From: an uncultured Bacilli bacterium
Lineage (GTDB): Bacteria; Bacillota_I; Bacilli_A; RF39; UBA660
NCBI GenBank assembly: GCA_934101495.1
Contig: CAKORG010000002.1
Span: 26,948-90,947 of the forward strand
Length of the DNA: 64,000 nucleotides
Direction of reading: 5' to 3'
A program made the position numbers and the translations under genes. Numbering within the stretch: the stretch's first letter is position 1; every line of letters begins with the position of its first letter. This document shows positions 16,858 to 25,351 of the stretch, in pieces. Below the pieces are notes generated by a model. The model had not been told where the DNA came from. It saw only the letters and a list, made by a program, of their open reading frames with translations, and ran no database searches.

Positions 16858-17814
16858 ATGAAAAAAATTGTTATATTTGGTGGAGGAAGTGGTCTTTCTC
16901 AACTTTTAAAAGGTATTAAACTTTTTCCCGTAGAAATAACTGCGGTTGTTTCTGTTGCAGATAATGGGGGAAGTACAGGGTTACTTAGAAGGGAACTTAA
17001 TATTCCAGCAGTTGGTGATATTACAAAAGTTATGCTTAGTATGGCTGATACTAATCAAGATATAATTGATTTAATGAACTATAGATTTACCAAGTCTAAA
17101 TCTTTAAAAATTCATTCTGTTAAAAACCTGCTTTTAATTGCTCTAATGGATTTGAAAGGTAGTTTTGCTGATGCTATGCCTGTTATGGAAAAGTTACTTG
17201 ATGTTAGGGGTAATGTTTTGCCTTTAACTGAAGATAATGTTAATTTGGTTGGTATTACTTCGAGTGGTAAAAAAGTTTGTGGAGAACATCAACTTACAGA
17301 ATGTGCAAATAAAATTGTAGAAGTTAAATATGATAAGGAAATTGAGGTTAATCCTAAGGTTATTCGTGCAGTTGAAGAAGCGGATTTGATTATTTTTTCA
17401 TCTGGTAGTTTACTTACAAGTATTGTGCCACATTTAATTAATAAAAAGTTAGTTCATACAATTAATAAAGCTAAGGCTGATAAGGTATATATTTGTAATT
17501 TGTTTACTCAACCTGGAGAAACTGATGATTTTACTGTAAAAGATCATATTGATTATTTGGAAAAATATTTAGGTAAAGGTAGTATAGATGTTGTTATTGC
17601 TAATAATGAAGTTATTAATAGTGATTTAGCTAATAAATATGCTACCGAAGAACAAAAAGATCCAGTTATTTTGGATATACATGAACTTGATAAAAGTAAT
17701 ATTTATGTTATTTCTGATAAACTTTTTACTATTGAAGACGGCTGGTATAGACATGATGCACTCAAAACTGGATATTTGTTATTCTCATACTTAATGGATG
17801 GTAAAAGAAAATGA
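16858..17814 (+). CDS. yvcK: YvcK/GlmR, UDP-GlcNAc-binding regulator of cell-wall carbon flux
   Basis: 318 residues with the CofD-like start 'IVIFGGGSGLSQLLKGIK', the 'VADNGGSTGLLRRE' motif and 'FSSGSLLTSIVPHL'. In Bacillus YvcK (GlmR) is needed for growth on gluconeogenic carbon and stimulates amino-sugar synthesis. It overlaps whiA by 4 bases (ATGA). The usual upstream partner rapZ is not in the preceding gene; yitT occupies that place. Confidence 0.93.
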   Translation: MKKIVIFGGGSGLSQLLKGIKLFPVEITAVVSVADNGGSTGLLRRELNIPAVGDITKVMLSMADTNQDIIDLMNYRFTKSKSLKIHSVKNLLLIALMDLKGSFADAMPVMEKLLDVRGNVLPLTEDNVNLVGITSSGKKVCGEHQLTECANKIVEVKYDKEIEVNPKVIRAVEEADLIIFSSGSLLTSIVPHLINKKLVHTINKAKADKVYICNLFTQPGETDDFTVKDHIDYLEKYLGKGSIDVVIANNEVINSDLANKYATEEQKDPVILDIHELDKSNIYVISDKLFTIEDGWYRHDALKTGYLLFSYLMDGKRK

Positions 17815-18737
17815 CGTTTACTACGAGTTTAAAAGAAGAAATAACTAAAAATGATATAAATTCTATGGAAGCTAGATATGAGTTAATGGCATTTTTAAAT
17901 AGTGTTGCTAAGTTTAATAAAGAAGAAATAAGTATTACCTTAGAAAATGCTAGTATAGCTAGAAGAATTTATAAAGAAATAAAAGAAATATATGATGTTA
18001 ATCCAAGTATTGTTATAAGATTGCAAAAAAGATTTAAAGTAAAACAAATATATATTCTTAATATAAAAGAAAGAATAGATTTTATTAAAAAGGATATAAG
18101 TGTTGGAATAAAAATAGAAGTTGATGATTTAGTTAGTGATGAAGAAAAAATAGCTTTTTTGGAAGGCGCTTTTCTTGCAGTTGGGAATGTTTCTAATCCA
18201 AGCACAAGTGGTTATCATTTGGAATTTATTTTTACTAAGGAAAGATTAGCTAAACAAGTTCTTAATTTACTTATATATTTTAAACTTAATGCTAAGCTTA
18301 TTAAAAGAGGTTATAAAACTGTGGTATATATTAAGGCTAGTGAAGATATAAGTGATTTAATAAAAAGATTTAAAGCCACTAATTCATTATTTTATTTTGA
18401 GGATATAAGAATATATAGAGATCATAAAAATATGGTTAATAGATTAAATAATTGTGAAATTGCTAATCAAGAAAAGACTTTTAGAACAGGGCAAATGCAA
18501 CTAGAAAATATTAATTATTTAAAGACACATGATTTGTTTAATTTGCTTGAGGAAAATACTCGAATTGTTGCAGATGCAAGAGTAAAGTATCCTGAAGTTT
18601 CCATGCAAGAACTTGCAGATATAATAACGCTTGAAAATGGTTATAAAATAGGTAAATCTGGTGTTAATCATCATTTTATTAAGATAAAAACCCTAGTTAA
18701 AAGACATAAAGAAAGAAGTGAAGAAAATGATAGTTAG
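17811..18737 (+). CDS. whiA: DNA-binding protein WhiA
   Basis: 308 residues. The N-terminal two thirds have the LAGLIDADG-like fold typical of WhiA ('IAFLEGAFLAVGNVSNPSTS', 'YHLEFIF'), and the C-terminus has the helix-turn-helix ('RIVADARVKYPEVSMQELAD' then 'IGKSGVNHHFIKI'). The WhiA fold lacks endonuclease activity. In Firmicutes it affects cell division and chromosome segregation. Tightly coupled to yvcK upstream and to the next gene by an 11-base overlap. Confidence 0.95.
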   Translation: MTFTTSLKEEITKNDINSMEARYELMAFLNSVAKFNKEEISITLENASIARRIYKEIKEIYDVNPSIVIRLQKRFKVKQIYILNIKERIDFIKKDISVGIKIEVDDLVSDEEKIAFLEGAFLAVGNVSNPSTSGYHLEFIFTKERLAKQVLNLLIYFKLNAKLIKRGYKTVVYIKASEDISDLIKRFKATNSLFYFEDIRIYRDHKNMVNRLNNCEIANQEKTFRTGQMQLENINYLKTHDLFNLLEENTRIVADARVKYPEVSMQELADIITLENGYKIGKSGVNHHFIKIKTLVKRHKERSEENDS

Positions 18738-19224
18738 ACTTGCTGCAGATATTCAGCCTGATAGTATTTTGGATGGTTCTGGTATTAGAACGGTTATTTG
18801 GTTTCAAGGTTGTTTACATAACTGTGAAGGATGCCAAAATCCTGAAACTCATGATATGTTTGGTGGGTTTGAAATCGATACTAAAGATATTTGTGAAAAA
18901 CTAAAAAATTTAAAATATCAAACTGGTATTACATTATCTGGTGGGGATCCATTTTTTCAAGCTAATGGAGCTTTGGAAATAGCTAAGTTTGCTAAAAGTA
19001 TTGGACTTAATGTTTGGGCTTATACAGGCTTTACTTATGAAGCTTTACTTGCTGGTGATAAGGATAGGTTAGAACTTTTAAAAAATGTTGATGTTTTAGT
19101 AGATGGTAAATTTGTACTTGCCAAAAAGAGTTTAAATTGTAAGTTTAGAGGAAGTGCTAATCAAAGACTTATCGATGTGAAAAAAAGTATGGAAGAAGGA
19201 GATATTGTTTTATATGGAGTTTAG
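18727..19224 (+). CDS. nrdG: Anaerobic ribonucleotide reductase activating protein (radical SAM)
   Basis: 165 residues from the ATG at 18727 inside the end of whiA. The radical-SAM cluster motif is CLHNCEGC, followed by 'ITLSGGDPFFQ', a SAM-binding segment. The size and fold match NrdG, which uses SAM to install the glycyl radical on NrdD. No nrdD is in this window, so the partner is elsewhere. The gene overlaps the following degenerate ATPase by 11 bases. Confidence 0.88.
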   Translation: MIVRLAADIQPDSILDGSGIRTVIWFQGCLHNCEGCQNPETHDMFGGFEIDTKDICEKLKNLKYQTGITLSGGDPFFQANGALEIAKFAKSIGLNVWAYTGFTYEALLAGDKDRLELLKNVDVLVDGKFVLAKKSLNCKFRGSANQRLIDVKKSMEEGDIVLYGV

Positions 19225-19687
19225 TGATAATGTAAATTATGTTGTGCTTTCAAATAATGCTGATAAAAAGTTTATGTCTAAGTTTGGGATATATCAAATA
19301 ATTGATGTTTTACCCTTTGAAAAACTAAAAAATAATTTAGAAATGTTTCCAAGTAAAAGGGTAATATTTAATGAAAGTTTGAGCTCATTAAGTAATAAAG
19401 AGAAAGAAGAAATATTTGATTTATTAGATAAACAAAATATTAATTATGTGAGTGTTACTAGTAATATAGAGGATGCTTTATTTGGTGACTATATAATTGT
19501 GTATGATGAAGATATGAAGGTTCTTGAAGGTAATAAAGAAATGGTTTTAAAGAATGAAAAATTACTAAAAAAATTAGGCTTTGGTGTACCATTTGTCGTT
19601 GATTTATCTATTCAACTTATGTATTATGATATTTTAGATAGAGTTTATTTTGATGTTGATAACTTGTTGGAGGCTTTATGGAATTAA
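19214..19687 (+). CDS. Degenerate EcfA1-like ABC ATPase remnant, catalytic motifs lost
   Basis: 157 residues from the ATG at 19214. The C-terminal part tracks ECF transporter ATPases: 'KRVIFNESLSSLSNKEKEEI' is in the place of Walker B plus D-loop (Asp-Glu replaced by Asn-Glu), 'NYVSVTSNIEDALFGDYIIV' in the place of the H-loop (His replaced by Ser), and 'LLKKLGFGVPFVVDLSIQL' matches the ECF C-terminal 'LGLDVPFAVKLS' region. There is no Walker A and no signature motif. In Firmicutes ecfA1-ecfA2-ecfT-truA-rplM-rpsI is a standard order, so this is the ecfA1 position. The frame is intact, which argues for a retained non-catalytic role. Confidence 0.7.
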   Translation: MEFSDNVNYVVLSNNADKKFMSKFGIYQIIDVLPFEKLKNNLEMFPSKRVIFNESLSSLSNKEKEEIFDLLDKQNINYVSVTSNIEDALFGDYIIVYDEDMKVLEGNKEMVLKNEKLLKKLGFGVPFVVDLSIQLMYYDILDRVYFDVDNLLEALWN

Positions 19688-20232
19688 GCAGTTTAGAAGG
19701 AAATATTGTTGGTGTAATCAGTAATGACTACAAAAATGAAGACTATAGTGATAAAGTTGTTAAAGATATTGTTTTAAATAGAGCAAGTGATGCATTAAAA
19801 ATGGTTGGTCTTAGTGAAAGTGCTTTGGAATGTAAGTTTGATGATTTAAGTCATGGTAATCAAAATAGAGTAGTTCTTGCTAGTAAACTTCAAGATAAAT
19901 GTATTATTTTGAATAATTTTAGTATTGGTCTAACAAATAAGGATATTGAATTTTTTAAAAAATTATTTAAAAGAGTATCTAGTTATGGAAGAAAAATAGT
20001 ATTAGTAGATACAAATAGTAATTTGTTTTTTAATCTTGTTGATAAAGTTTATGTTATAAGCAAAGAAATAATATATGAAACAAGTGATATGTTTGATAAA
20101 GTTTTGAGTGAAAATATTGATTTGCCAAAGATAGTGGAATTTTCTAACAAAAGTGAAAATAAAGGTATAAAAATAAACCATTATAAGGAATTAGATGAGC
20201 TTTTAAAAGCTATTTATAGGATTAAATCATGA
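19678..20232 (+). CDS. Degenerate EcfA2-like ABC ATPase remnant, catalytic motifs lost
   Basis: 184 residues. 'FDDLSHGNQNRVVLASKL' is a corrupted ABC signature (LSGGQ to LSHGN), and 'CIILNNFSIGLTNKDIEFF' replaces Walker B plus D-loop with both acidic residues gone. 'DLPKIVEFSNKS' and 'YKELDELLKAIY' match the end of EcfA2. The N-terminal Walker A region is missing. It overlaps its neighbour upstream by 10 bases and truA by 4, in the place normally held by ecfA2; ecfT is absent. With the preceding gene it may form a non-hydrolysing pair. Confidence 0.7.
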   Translation: MELSSLEGNIVGVISNDYKNEDYSDKVVKDIVLNRASDALKMVGLSESALECKFDDLSHGNQNRVVLASKLQDKCIILNNFSIGLTNKDIEFFKKLFKRVSSYGRKIVLVDTNSNLFFNLVDKVYVISKEIIYETSDMFDKVLSENIDLPKIVEFSNKSENKGIKINHYKELDELLKAIYRIKS

Positions 20233-20954
20233 GATATTTAATTAAGTTTAGTTATGATGGGACAAAGTTTCATGGTTTTCAAAGGCAAAATGATGTTAAA
20301 AGTGTGCAAAAAACTTTGGAAGATGATTTAAGTAAGCTTTTAGCTACTGAAATAGTTATAAAGGGAAGTGGAAGAACTGATGCTGGTGTTCATGCCTTAG
20401 GTCAATGTGCTCATTTTGATTACGATGGTAAGTTTACTAGTAAAGAAGTTTATGAATTAAATAAAATATTAAATAATGAAATAGTAATAAAAAATTGTAA
20501 AAAAGTAGGGAATAATTTTCATGCAAGACATAGTGTGAAGAAAAAGACTTATGTGTATAAAATCAATAATGGTAACTATAGAAAAGATTATGAAGGTTAT
20601 TATTTTCAATGTAGGTATCCTTTGGATATAAGAAAAATGAGAAAAGCAAGTAAGTTGTTTGTTGGTGTTCATGATTTTCATAATTTTGTAAGTGGATTTA
20701 GAGTTGATTATACTACATGTATTTATAAAATTAATATTAAGAAATATGGTGATATCGTTCTTTTAAAATTTGTTGGTGCAGGATTTTATCGTTATATGGT
20801 GCGCCATTTAGTTGGAGCTTTAATAGATGTTGGTAGAGGTAAAGTAGATATTAATGTGATACAAAATATGCTTGAAAATGAAAAATTAAATAAAAAATTA
20901 AGTATTGTGCCTGCAGATGGGCTTTATCTAAAAAAAATTGAATTTATAATGTAA
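20229..20954 (+). CDS. truA: tRNA pseudouridine(38-40) synthase TruA
   Basis: 241 residues with the catalytic Asp in GSGRTDAGVHALGQ, the N-terminal 'KFSYDGTKFHGFQRQ' and the C-terminal 'GAGFYRYMVRHLVGALIDVGRG'. It isomerises uridines in the tRNA anticodon stem-loop. Its ATG overlaps the stop of the degenerate ATPase, and the rplM-rpsI pair follows behind a terminator, the ancestral Firmicutes order. Confidence 0.97.
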   Translation: MRYLIKFSYDGTKFHGFQRQNDVKSVQKTLEDDLSKLLATEIVIKGSGRTDAGVHALGQCAHFDYDGKFTSKEVYELNKILNNEIVIKNCKKVGNNFHARHSVKKKTYVYKINNGNYRKDYEGYYFQCRYPLDIRKMRKASKLFVGVHDFHNFVSGFRVDYTTCIYKINIKKYGDIVLLKFVGAGFYRYMVRHLVGALIDVGRGKVDINVIQNMLENEKLNKKLSIVPADGLYLKKIEFIM

Positions 20955-20991
20955 AATGTTGTTTTTTTTAATGAAATTAACAAAAAAAAGT

Positions 20992-21030
20992 AAAAATGAC
21001 CAAAAACATTTGACTTTTGGCCATTTTTTT
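20992..21030 (+). terminator. Terminator of truA operon, overlapping the rplM promoter
   Basis: AAAAATGACCAAAA pairs with TTTTGGCCATTTTT (one mismatch) followed by further T residues. The hairpin contains the -35 element of the rplM promoter. Confidence 0.8.
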
Positions 21031-21038
21031 CATATAAT
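21010..21038 (+). promoter_or_regulatory. rplM-rpsI promoter
   Basis: TTGACT (21010-21015) and TATAAT (21033-21038) with a 17-base spacer. Transcription should begin near 21045 and give a leader of about 70 bases. Confidence 0.8.
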
Positions 21039-21067
21039 TTTAATCGGTACATTTTATTTATGTGATT

Positions 21068-21103
21068 TGTTTAGTCGTGGGAAAATTAAACAGAAAACAT
21101 GAT
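21068..21103 (+). ncRNA. Possible L13 leader pseudoknot upstream of rplM
   Basis: TGTTTA (21068-21073) pairs with TAAACA (21087-21092), and the loop GTCGTG (21074-21079) can pair with CATGAT (21098-21103), giving an H-type pseudoknot right before the AAAGGA ribosome site. A leader that binds L13 is known for rplM in Bacilli; the match to that family is inferred from position, not from a model search. Confidence 0.45.
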
Positions 21104-21117
21104 GAAAGGATTAATAT

Positions 21118-21549
21118 ATGAAAACATTTATGCAAAAAAAAGAAAATATCGAAAGAAATTGGTATGTTATTGATGCTGAAGGTCAAACTTTAGGTCGAAT
21201 TGCTACTAAAGCTGCTCACGTTTTACGTGGAAAACACAAAGTTATTTACACTCCATATGTTGATTGTGGTGACTATGTAATCATCGTTAATGCTGAAAAG
21301 GTTGTTCTAACTGGAAATAAGCTAGAAGATAAGAAATATTATAATCATAGTGGATTCCCAGGAGGACTTAGAGAAAGAACTGCTAAAGAAATGATTAGTA
21401 ATTATCCAGAAGAAATGGTTGAAAGAGCTGTTAAAGGAATGCTTCCTCATAATAGACTTGGTAATGCTATGGGTAAGAAATTGTTTGTTTATAGCGGACC
21501 TGATCATAAACATGAAGCTCAAAAGCCTAAGGCTTTGGAAGTTAAATAG
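21118..21549 (+). CDS. rplM: Large-subunit ribosomal protein uL13
   Basis: 143 residues, standard for uL13, with '[20 protein letters not shown]', '[16 protein letters not shown]' and '[20 protein letters not shown]'. Directly followed by rpsI after 8 bases with its own AGGAGG site, the usual pair. Confidence 0.98.
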   Translation: MKTFMQKKENIERNWYVIDAEGQTLGRIATKAAHVLRGKHKVIYTPYVDCGDYVIIVNAEKVVLTGNKLEDKKYYNHSGFPGGLRERTAKEMISNYPEEMVERAVKGMLPHNRLGNAMGKKLFVYSGPDHKHEAQKPKALEVK

Positions 21550-21557
21550 GAGGAATT

Positions 21558-21977
21558 ATGGCTAAGAAACAAGAATGGACAGCAACTGGTAGAAGAAAAA
21601 GAAGTGTAGCGAGAGTTAGACTTGTTGGTGGTACTGGTAATATTATTGTTAATGGTGTTGATGTTAATGAATATATGCCATTTGCAACACTAGTTATGGA
21701 TTTAAAACAACCATTAGTTGCAACAGGTAATGAAAACAGATTTGACATTGACGTTAATGTAACTGGTGGTGGATTTTCTGGACAAACTGGTGCAATCCGT
21801 CTAGGTATTACTAGAGCACTTTTAGCATTTGATGCTAATACAGATCAAACTAGAGAAGATAGTTATAGACATATTCTTAAAAATGCTGGATTTGTTACAA
21901 GAGATCCAAGAGTTAAAGAACGTAAGAAATATGGTCTTAAGAAAGCAAGAAGAGCTCCACAATTTAGTAAACGTTAG
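21558..21977 (+). CDS. rpsI: Small-subunit ribosomal protein uS9
   Basis: 139 residues with '[13 protein letters not shown]', '[20 protein letters not shown]' and the basic tail 'RAPQFSKR' that reaches the P-site tRNA. AGGAGG precedes the ATG and a terminator follows. Confidence 0.98.
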   Translation: MAKKQEWTATGRRKRSVARVRLVGGTGNIIVNGVDVNEYMPFATLVMDLKQPLVATGNENRFDIDVNVTGGGFSGQTGAIRLGITRALLAFDANTDQTREDSYRHILKNAGFVTRDPRVKERKKYGLKKARRAPQFSKR

Positions 21978-21993
21978 TAGATATTTTGATTTT

Positions 21994-22027
21994 AATCCTC
22001 ATGAACCTTTGGTTTGTGAGGTTTTTT
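21994..22027 (+). terminator. Terminator of rplM-rpsI
   Basis: CCTCATGAACC pairs with GGTTTGTGAGG (short internal mismatch) followed by TTTTTT. Confidence 0.8.
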
Positions 22028-22111
22028 GATAAAATAATATTGCTTTTTTAATGACTTTTTATAATAAATTTGGTAAAATATTCATGAAATGACTGAGATG
22101 GGTGGTTAGTT

Positions 22112-22978
22112 ATGAGAATTAGTAATGAATGGAAAGATTATGAATGTTTGGATGCTGGTAATGGTGAAAAGTTAGAACGTTGGGGTAATATTGTTCTTAG
22201 AAGACCAGAACCTCTTGCTATGTGGCCAATTGAGATGGATAATGCTTGGAAAAAAGTTGATGGAGTTTATTATAGATTTGTTGATGGTGGTGGACACTGG
22301 GAATTTAATAAAAAATTACCTGATTTTTGGACTGTAAATTATAAAGATTTAAAGTTTAAAGTTAGTCCAACTAATTTTAAACATACTGGTTTATTTCCTG
22401 AACAAGCTTGCAATTGGGATTTTATGATGGATAAAATTAAAAATGCTAATAGACCTATTAAAGTTCTTAATTTATTTGGCTACACAGGTGGTGCAACTGT
22501 TGCATGTAGTAAAGCTGGTGCAGAACTTGTTGTTCATGTTGATGCTGCACGTGGAATGGTTGAATGGGCTAAAGAAAATGCAAAACTTTCTGGAATAGAA
22601 AATAATTATATTAGATTTTTAGTTGATGATTGTTTAAAATTTGTGGAAAGAGAAATAAGGCGTGGTAATAAGTATGATGCTATTGTTATGGATCCTCCAT
22701 CATATGGAAGAGGTCCAAGTGGTGAAGTATGGAAACTTGAAAAAAACTTAGAAGAACTTGTTAGTAGATGCACTCTGCTTCTAAGTGATAAACCATTATT
22801 TTTCCTTATAAATGCTTATACTACAGGTGTTTCTAGTACTGTTTTACATAATATTTTAAAATTAACTGTTGGTAAAACTTATGGCGGTATTGTTGATGCT
22901 GGAGAAATTGGCCTTCCAATAAGCAAGAATGATTTAGTACTTCCATGTGGTATTTATGGTAGATGGCAAGATGAATAA
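22112..22978 (+). CDS. Class I SAM-dependent methyltransferase, rRNA-type
   Basis: 288 residues. The Rossmann motif I reads 'VLNLFGYTGGATVACSKAGA', motif II 'VVHVDAARGMVEWAKENA', and the catalytic-type motif 'AIVMDPPSYGRG' resembles RlmI/RlmK-family 23S rRNA cytosine or guanine methyltransferases. No PUA or THUMP domain is visible. It overlaps a RluA-type pseudouridine synthase by 8 bases and a TtcA-like enzyme follows, so the three form an RNA-modification operon. Confidence 0.85.
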   Translation: MRISNEWKDYECLDAGNGEKLERWGNIVLRRPEPLAMWPIEMDNAWKKVDGVYYRFVDGGGHWEFNKKLPDFWTVNYKDLKFKVSPTNFKHTGLFPEQACNWDFMMDKIKNANRPIKVLNLFGYTGGATVACSKAGAELVVHVDAARGMVEWAKENAKLSGIENNYIRFLVDDCLKFVEREIRRGNKYDAIVMDPPSYGRGPSGEVWKLEKNLEELVSRCTLLLSDKPLFFLINAYTTGVSSTVLHNILKLTVGKTYGGIVDAGEIGLPISKNDLVLPCGIYGRWQDE

Positions 22979-23642
22979 AATTATTTATGAAGATAATCAT
23001 TTATTGGTCGTAGAAAAACCTCAGAATGTACTTGTGCAAGCAGATAATACGAATGATTTAGATTTGCTTACTAGCTTAAAAAAGTATATTAAAGAAAAAT
23101 ATAATAAACCTGGTGAAGTTTATTTGGGCCTTGTGCATAGACTTGATAGACCTGTTGGTGGTGTTATGGTGTTTGCAAGAACTAGTAAGGCAGCATCAAG
23201 ACTAAGTAATATGATAAGACTTAAAGAATTTGAAAAAACTTATTTAGCTGTTGTTGAAGGTAAAGTTCCAGATGAAGGTGTATTTGAAGATTATTTGTTA
23301 AAAATAGAAAATGAAAATAGAACTATTGTGGATAAGAATGGAAAATATTCTAAACTTAGTTATAAATTATTAAGCTATAAAGACGGACTTAGTTTGGTTA
23401 GAATAAAACTTGATACTGGAAGATCACATCAAATTAGAGTACAATTTTCATCTCGCGGGTATGCTTTGTGGGGTGATCAAAAATATAATTCTAAGGCAAA
23501 AGTGGGAAATCAAATTGCTTTGTGGGCTTATGAGATAAAGTTTAAACATCCTGTTCGTGATGAGATTGTGGACTTTAAATGTAATCCACCGATGAATGCC
23601 CCTTGGAACTTATTTGGAGATGTTTTGAATGGAAAGATATAA
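22971..23642 (+). CDS. RluA-family pseudouridine synthase
   Basis: 223 residues from the ATG at 22971. It begins at the catalytic domain ('IIYEDNHLLVVEKPQNVLV') with no S4 domain. The catalytic Asp is in 'VHRLDRPVGGVMVFA', and 'GRSHQIRVQFSSRG' is the second family motif. The target (rRNA or tRNA) cannot be told from sequence. Overlaps both neighbours in the RNA-modification operon. Confidence 0.92.
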   Translation: MNKIIYEDNHLLVVEKPQNVLVQADNTNDLDLLTSLKKYIKEKYNKPGEVYLGLVHRLDRPVGGVMVFARTSKAASRLSNMIRLKEFEKTYLAVVEGKVPDEGVFEDYLLKIENENRTIVDKNGKYSKLSYKLLSYKDGLSLVRIKLDTGRSHQIRVQFSSRGYALWGDQKYNSKAKVGNQIALWAYEIKFKHPVRDEIVDFKCNPPMNAPWNLFGDVLNGKI

Positions 23643-24456
23643 AGAAATAGAAAAAAGTATTATAAAAAGATTTAGAAAGGAGATATGGGCTAAGTTTGTA
23701 AAAGCTGTTAAAGATTATAAACTTATTAACGAAGGCGATAAAGTTATGGTTTGTATTTCTGGTGGTAAAGATTCCTTTTTGCTTGCTAAGTGTGTGGAAG
23801 AATTAAAGAAACATGGCAAAGTTAATTTTGATGCTTGTTATGTTTGTATGAATCCAGGTTATAATGAAATAAATAAACAAATGATACTCAGAAATGCTAA
23901 AATATTAAATGTAGATTTAGAGATGTTTGAAAGCGATATATTTGATGTTGCTAATATTTTAAATGAAAAAAGCCCTTGTTATATGTGTGCTAGAATGAGA
24001 AGAGGATATCTTTATAATAGAGCTAAGGAACTTGGTTGTAATAAAATTGCTTTAGGACATCATTTTGATGATGTAATTGAAACAACACTTTTATCTATGT
24101 TTTATGGAAGTGAAATAAAAACTATGCTTCCTAAGTTACATAGTGAAAACTTTGAAGGACTAGAGCTTATTAGACCACTTTATTTGGTAAAAGAAGCAAA
24201 TGTACTTGCTTGGTGTAAATATAATGATTTAACTTTTATTAATTGTGCGTGTAAATTTACTGATAGAGTAAGTAAAAGTGATGAACATATTAGTAAGAGA
24301 AAAGAAATGAAAGAACTTATTAAGAATCTTAGAGAAATAAATCCAGATATTGATTATAATATATTTAAATCTATGGATAATGTTAATTTGAATTGTGTGC
24401 TTGGCATACGAAAAGATGGAGTACATAAAAGTTTTATGGAGGATTATGATAAATAA
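23629..24456 (+). CDS. TtcA-like tRNA thiolation enzyme (PP-loop ATPase)
   Basis: 275 residues. The PP-loop is 'CISGGKDSFLLAKC', the central cluster-binding pair is CYMC, and 'ALGHHFDDVIETTLLSMFYG' is typical of the TtcA family, which makes 2-thiocytidine in tRNA using an iron-sulfur cluster. A further 'INCACKFTDR' adds Cys ligands. A 2-thiouridine role (TtuA-like) is an alternative. Confidence 0.85.
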   Translation: MERYKEIEKSIIKRFRKEIWAKFVKAVKDYKLINEGDKVMVCISGGKDSFLLAKCVEELKKHGKVNFDACYVCMNPGYNEINKQMILRNAKILNVDLEMFESDIFDVANILNEKSPCYMCARMRRGYLYNRAKELGCNKIALGHHFDDVIETTLLSMFYGSEIKTMLPKLHSENFEGLELIRPLYLVKEANVLAWCKYNDLTFINCACKFTDRVSKSDEHISKRKEMKELIKNLREINPDIDYNIFKSMDNVNLNCVLGIRKDGVHKSFMEDYDK

Positions 24457-24483
24457 TTCTTCTTTTTTATAATATAATTTATT

Positions 24484-25134
24484 ATGAAAAGTTATTATGT
24501 TAAAATTATTTCTGTTTTTTTAGGTTTATTTATACTTATGTATGGTTATCCAGTAAAGGCTGATTTACCACTTCAAGGTAAAGTGATTGTTGTTGATAGT
24601 GGTCATGGTGGTCTTGATCCTGGCGCTCTTTATAATGATATTTATGAAAAAGATATAACTCTTGCAATTGGTAAATATTTGGAAGAAGATTTGAGTAAAA
24701 TGGGTGCCACAGTTATTATGACAAGAAATAATGATAATGATTTAAGTAATGGTGCTAAAAATCATCGTAAAAGAGCTGATTTTGATGAAAGAATTAAAAT
24801 TATAAATCAAAAATATATTGATATGTATGTTTCTGTGCATTTAAATTATTTAACTGATTCAAGGTATTATGGTGCTCAAGTTTTTTATAATAAAGATAAT
24901 AAAAAGTTGGCTGAAAGTGTGCAAGAATATTTAAATATAAATACGAATAGTGATAGAAATGTAAAAAAAATACCTACCTCAACATATATGTATGATAAGT
25001 TAAAAACTAAAGGTATTTTAGTAGAATGTGGTTTCTTATCAAATTCTATGGAAAGAAGTAAGCTTGTAACTAAAGAATATCAAAGGGAATTTGCGGAAGT
25101 TCTTGCAGAAGCTATAAGTCATTATTATAATTAA
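24484..25134 (+). CDS. cwlD: N-acetylmuramoyl-L-alanine amidase, CwlD-like
   Basis: 216 residues: signal peptide about 1-26, then one Amidase_3 domain. Zinc ligands and the catalytic Glu are visible in 'VVDSGHGGLDPGA', 'YEKDITLAIG', 'YVSVHLNYL' and 'ILVECGFLSN'. Length and lack of extra domains fit CwlD, which removes stem peptides during muramic-lactam formation in the spore cortex. With Spo0A, GerQ and CwlJ in the window this reading is favoured, but a general-purpose amidase remains possible. Confidence 0.8.
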   Translation: MKSYYVKIISVFLGLFILMYGYPVKADLPLQGKVIVVDSGHGGLDPGALYNDIYEKDITLAIGKYLEEDLSKMGATVIMTRNNDNDLSNGAKNHRKRADFDERIKIINQKYIDMYVSVHLNYLTDSRYYGAQVFYNKDNKKLAESVQEYLNINTNSDRNVKKIPTSTYMYDKLKTKGILVECGFLSNSMERSKLVTKEYQREFAEVLAEAISHYYN

Positions 25135-25351
25135 TGTAGAATAGTTTTAAAAAATTTGCCATAATTATGACAGTTTTAGATTGGGAGTTTTAAATATCCT
25201 TAAACATGTATATGAAAAGTTAATAAGTGCTGAAAGTAAAAAAATTAGATTTTCACTTTTTTTTCACAAGTTTTTTACATTATATCCATTAATTAGGTAT
25301 ATATTTATTTTGTCAGTTGTGATATAATGTTTAAAGTAAAGGCGGTATAGT

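Noticed and set aside
19214..20232. The two ATPase-like frames considered as one ATPase gene broken by a frameshift
   Set aside because: Both frames contain their own Walker B-equivalent and ECF-type C-terminal segment, so they represent two genes (A1-like and A2-like), not two halves of one.
25135..25351. The 217-base gap after cwlD considered for a small RNA
   Set aside because: Only loose A/T-rich complementarity and a lone TATAAT were seen, not enough to support a transcript.
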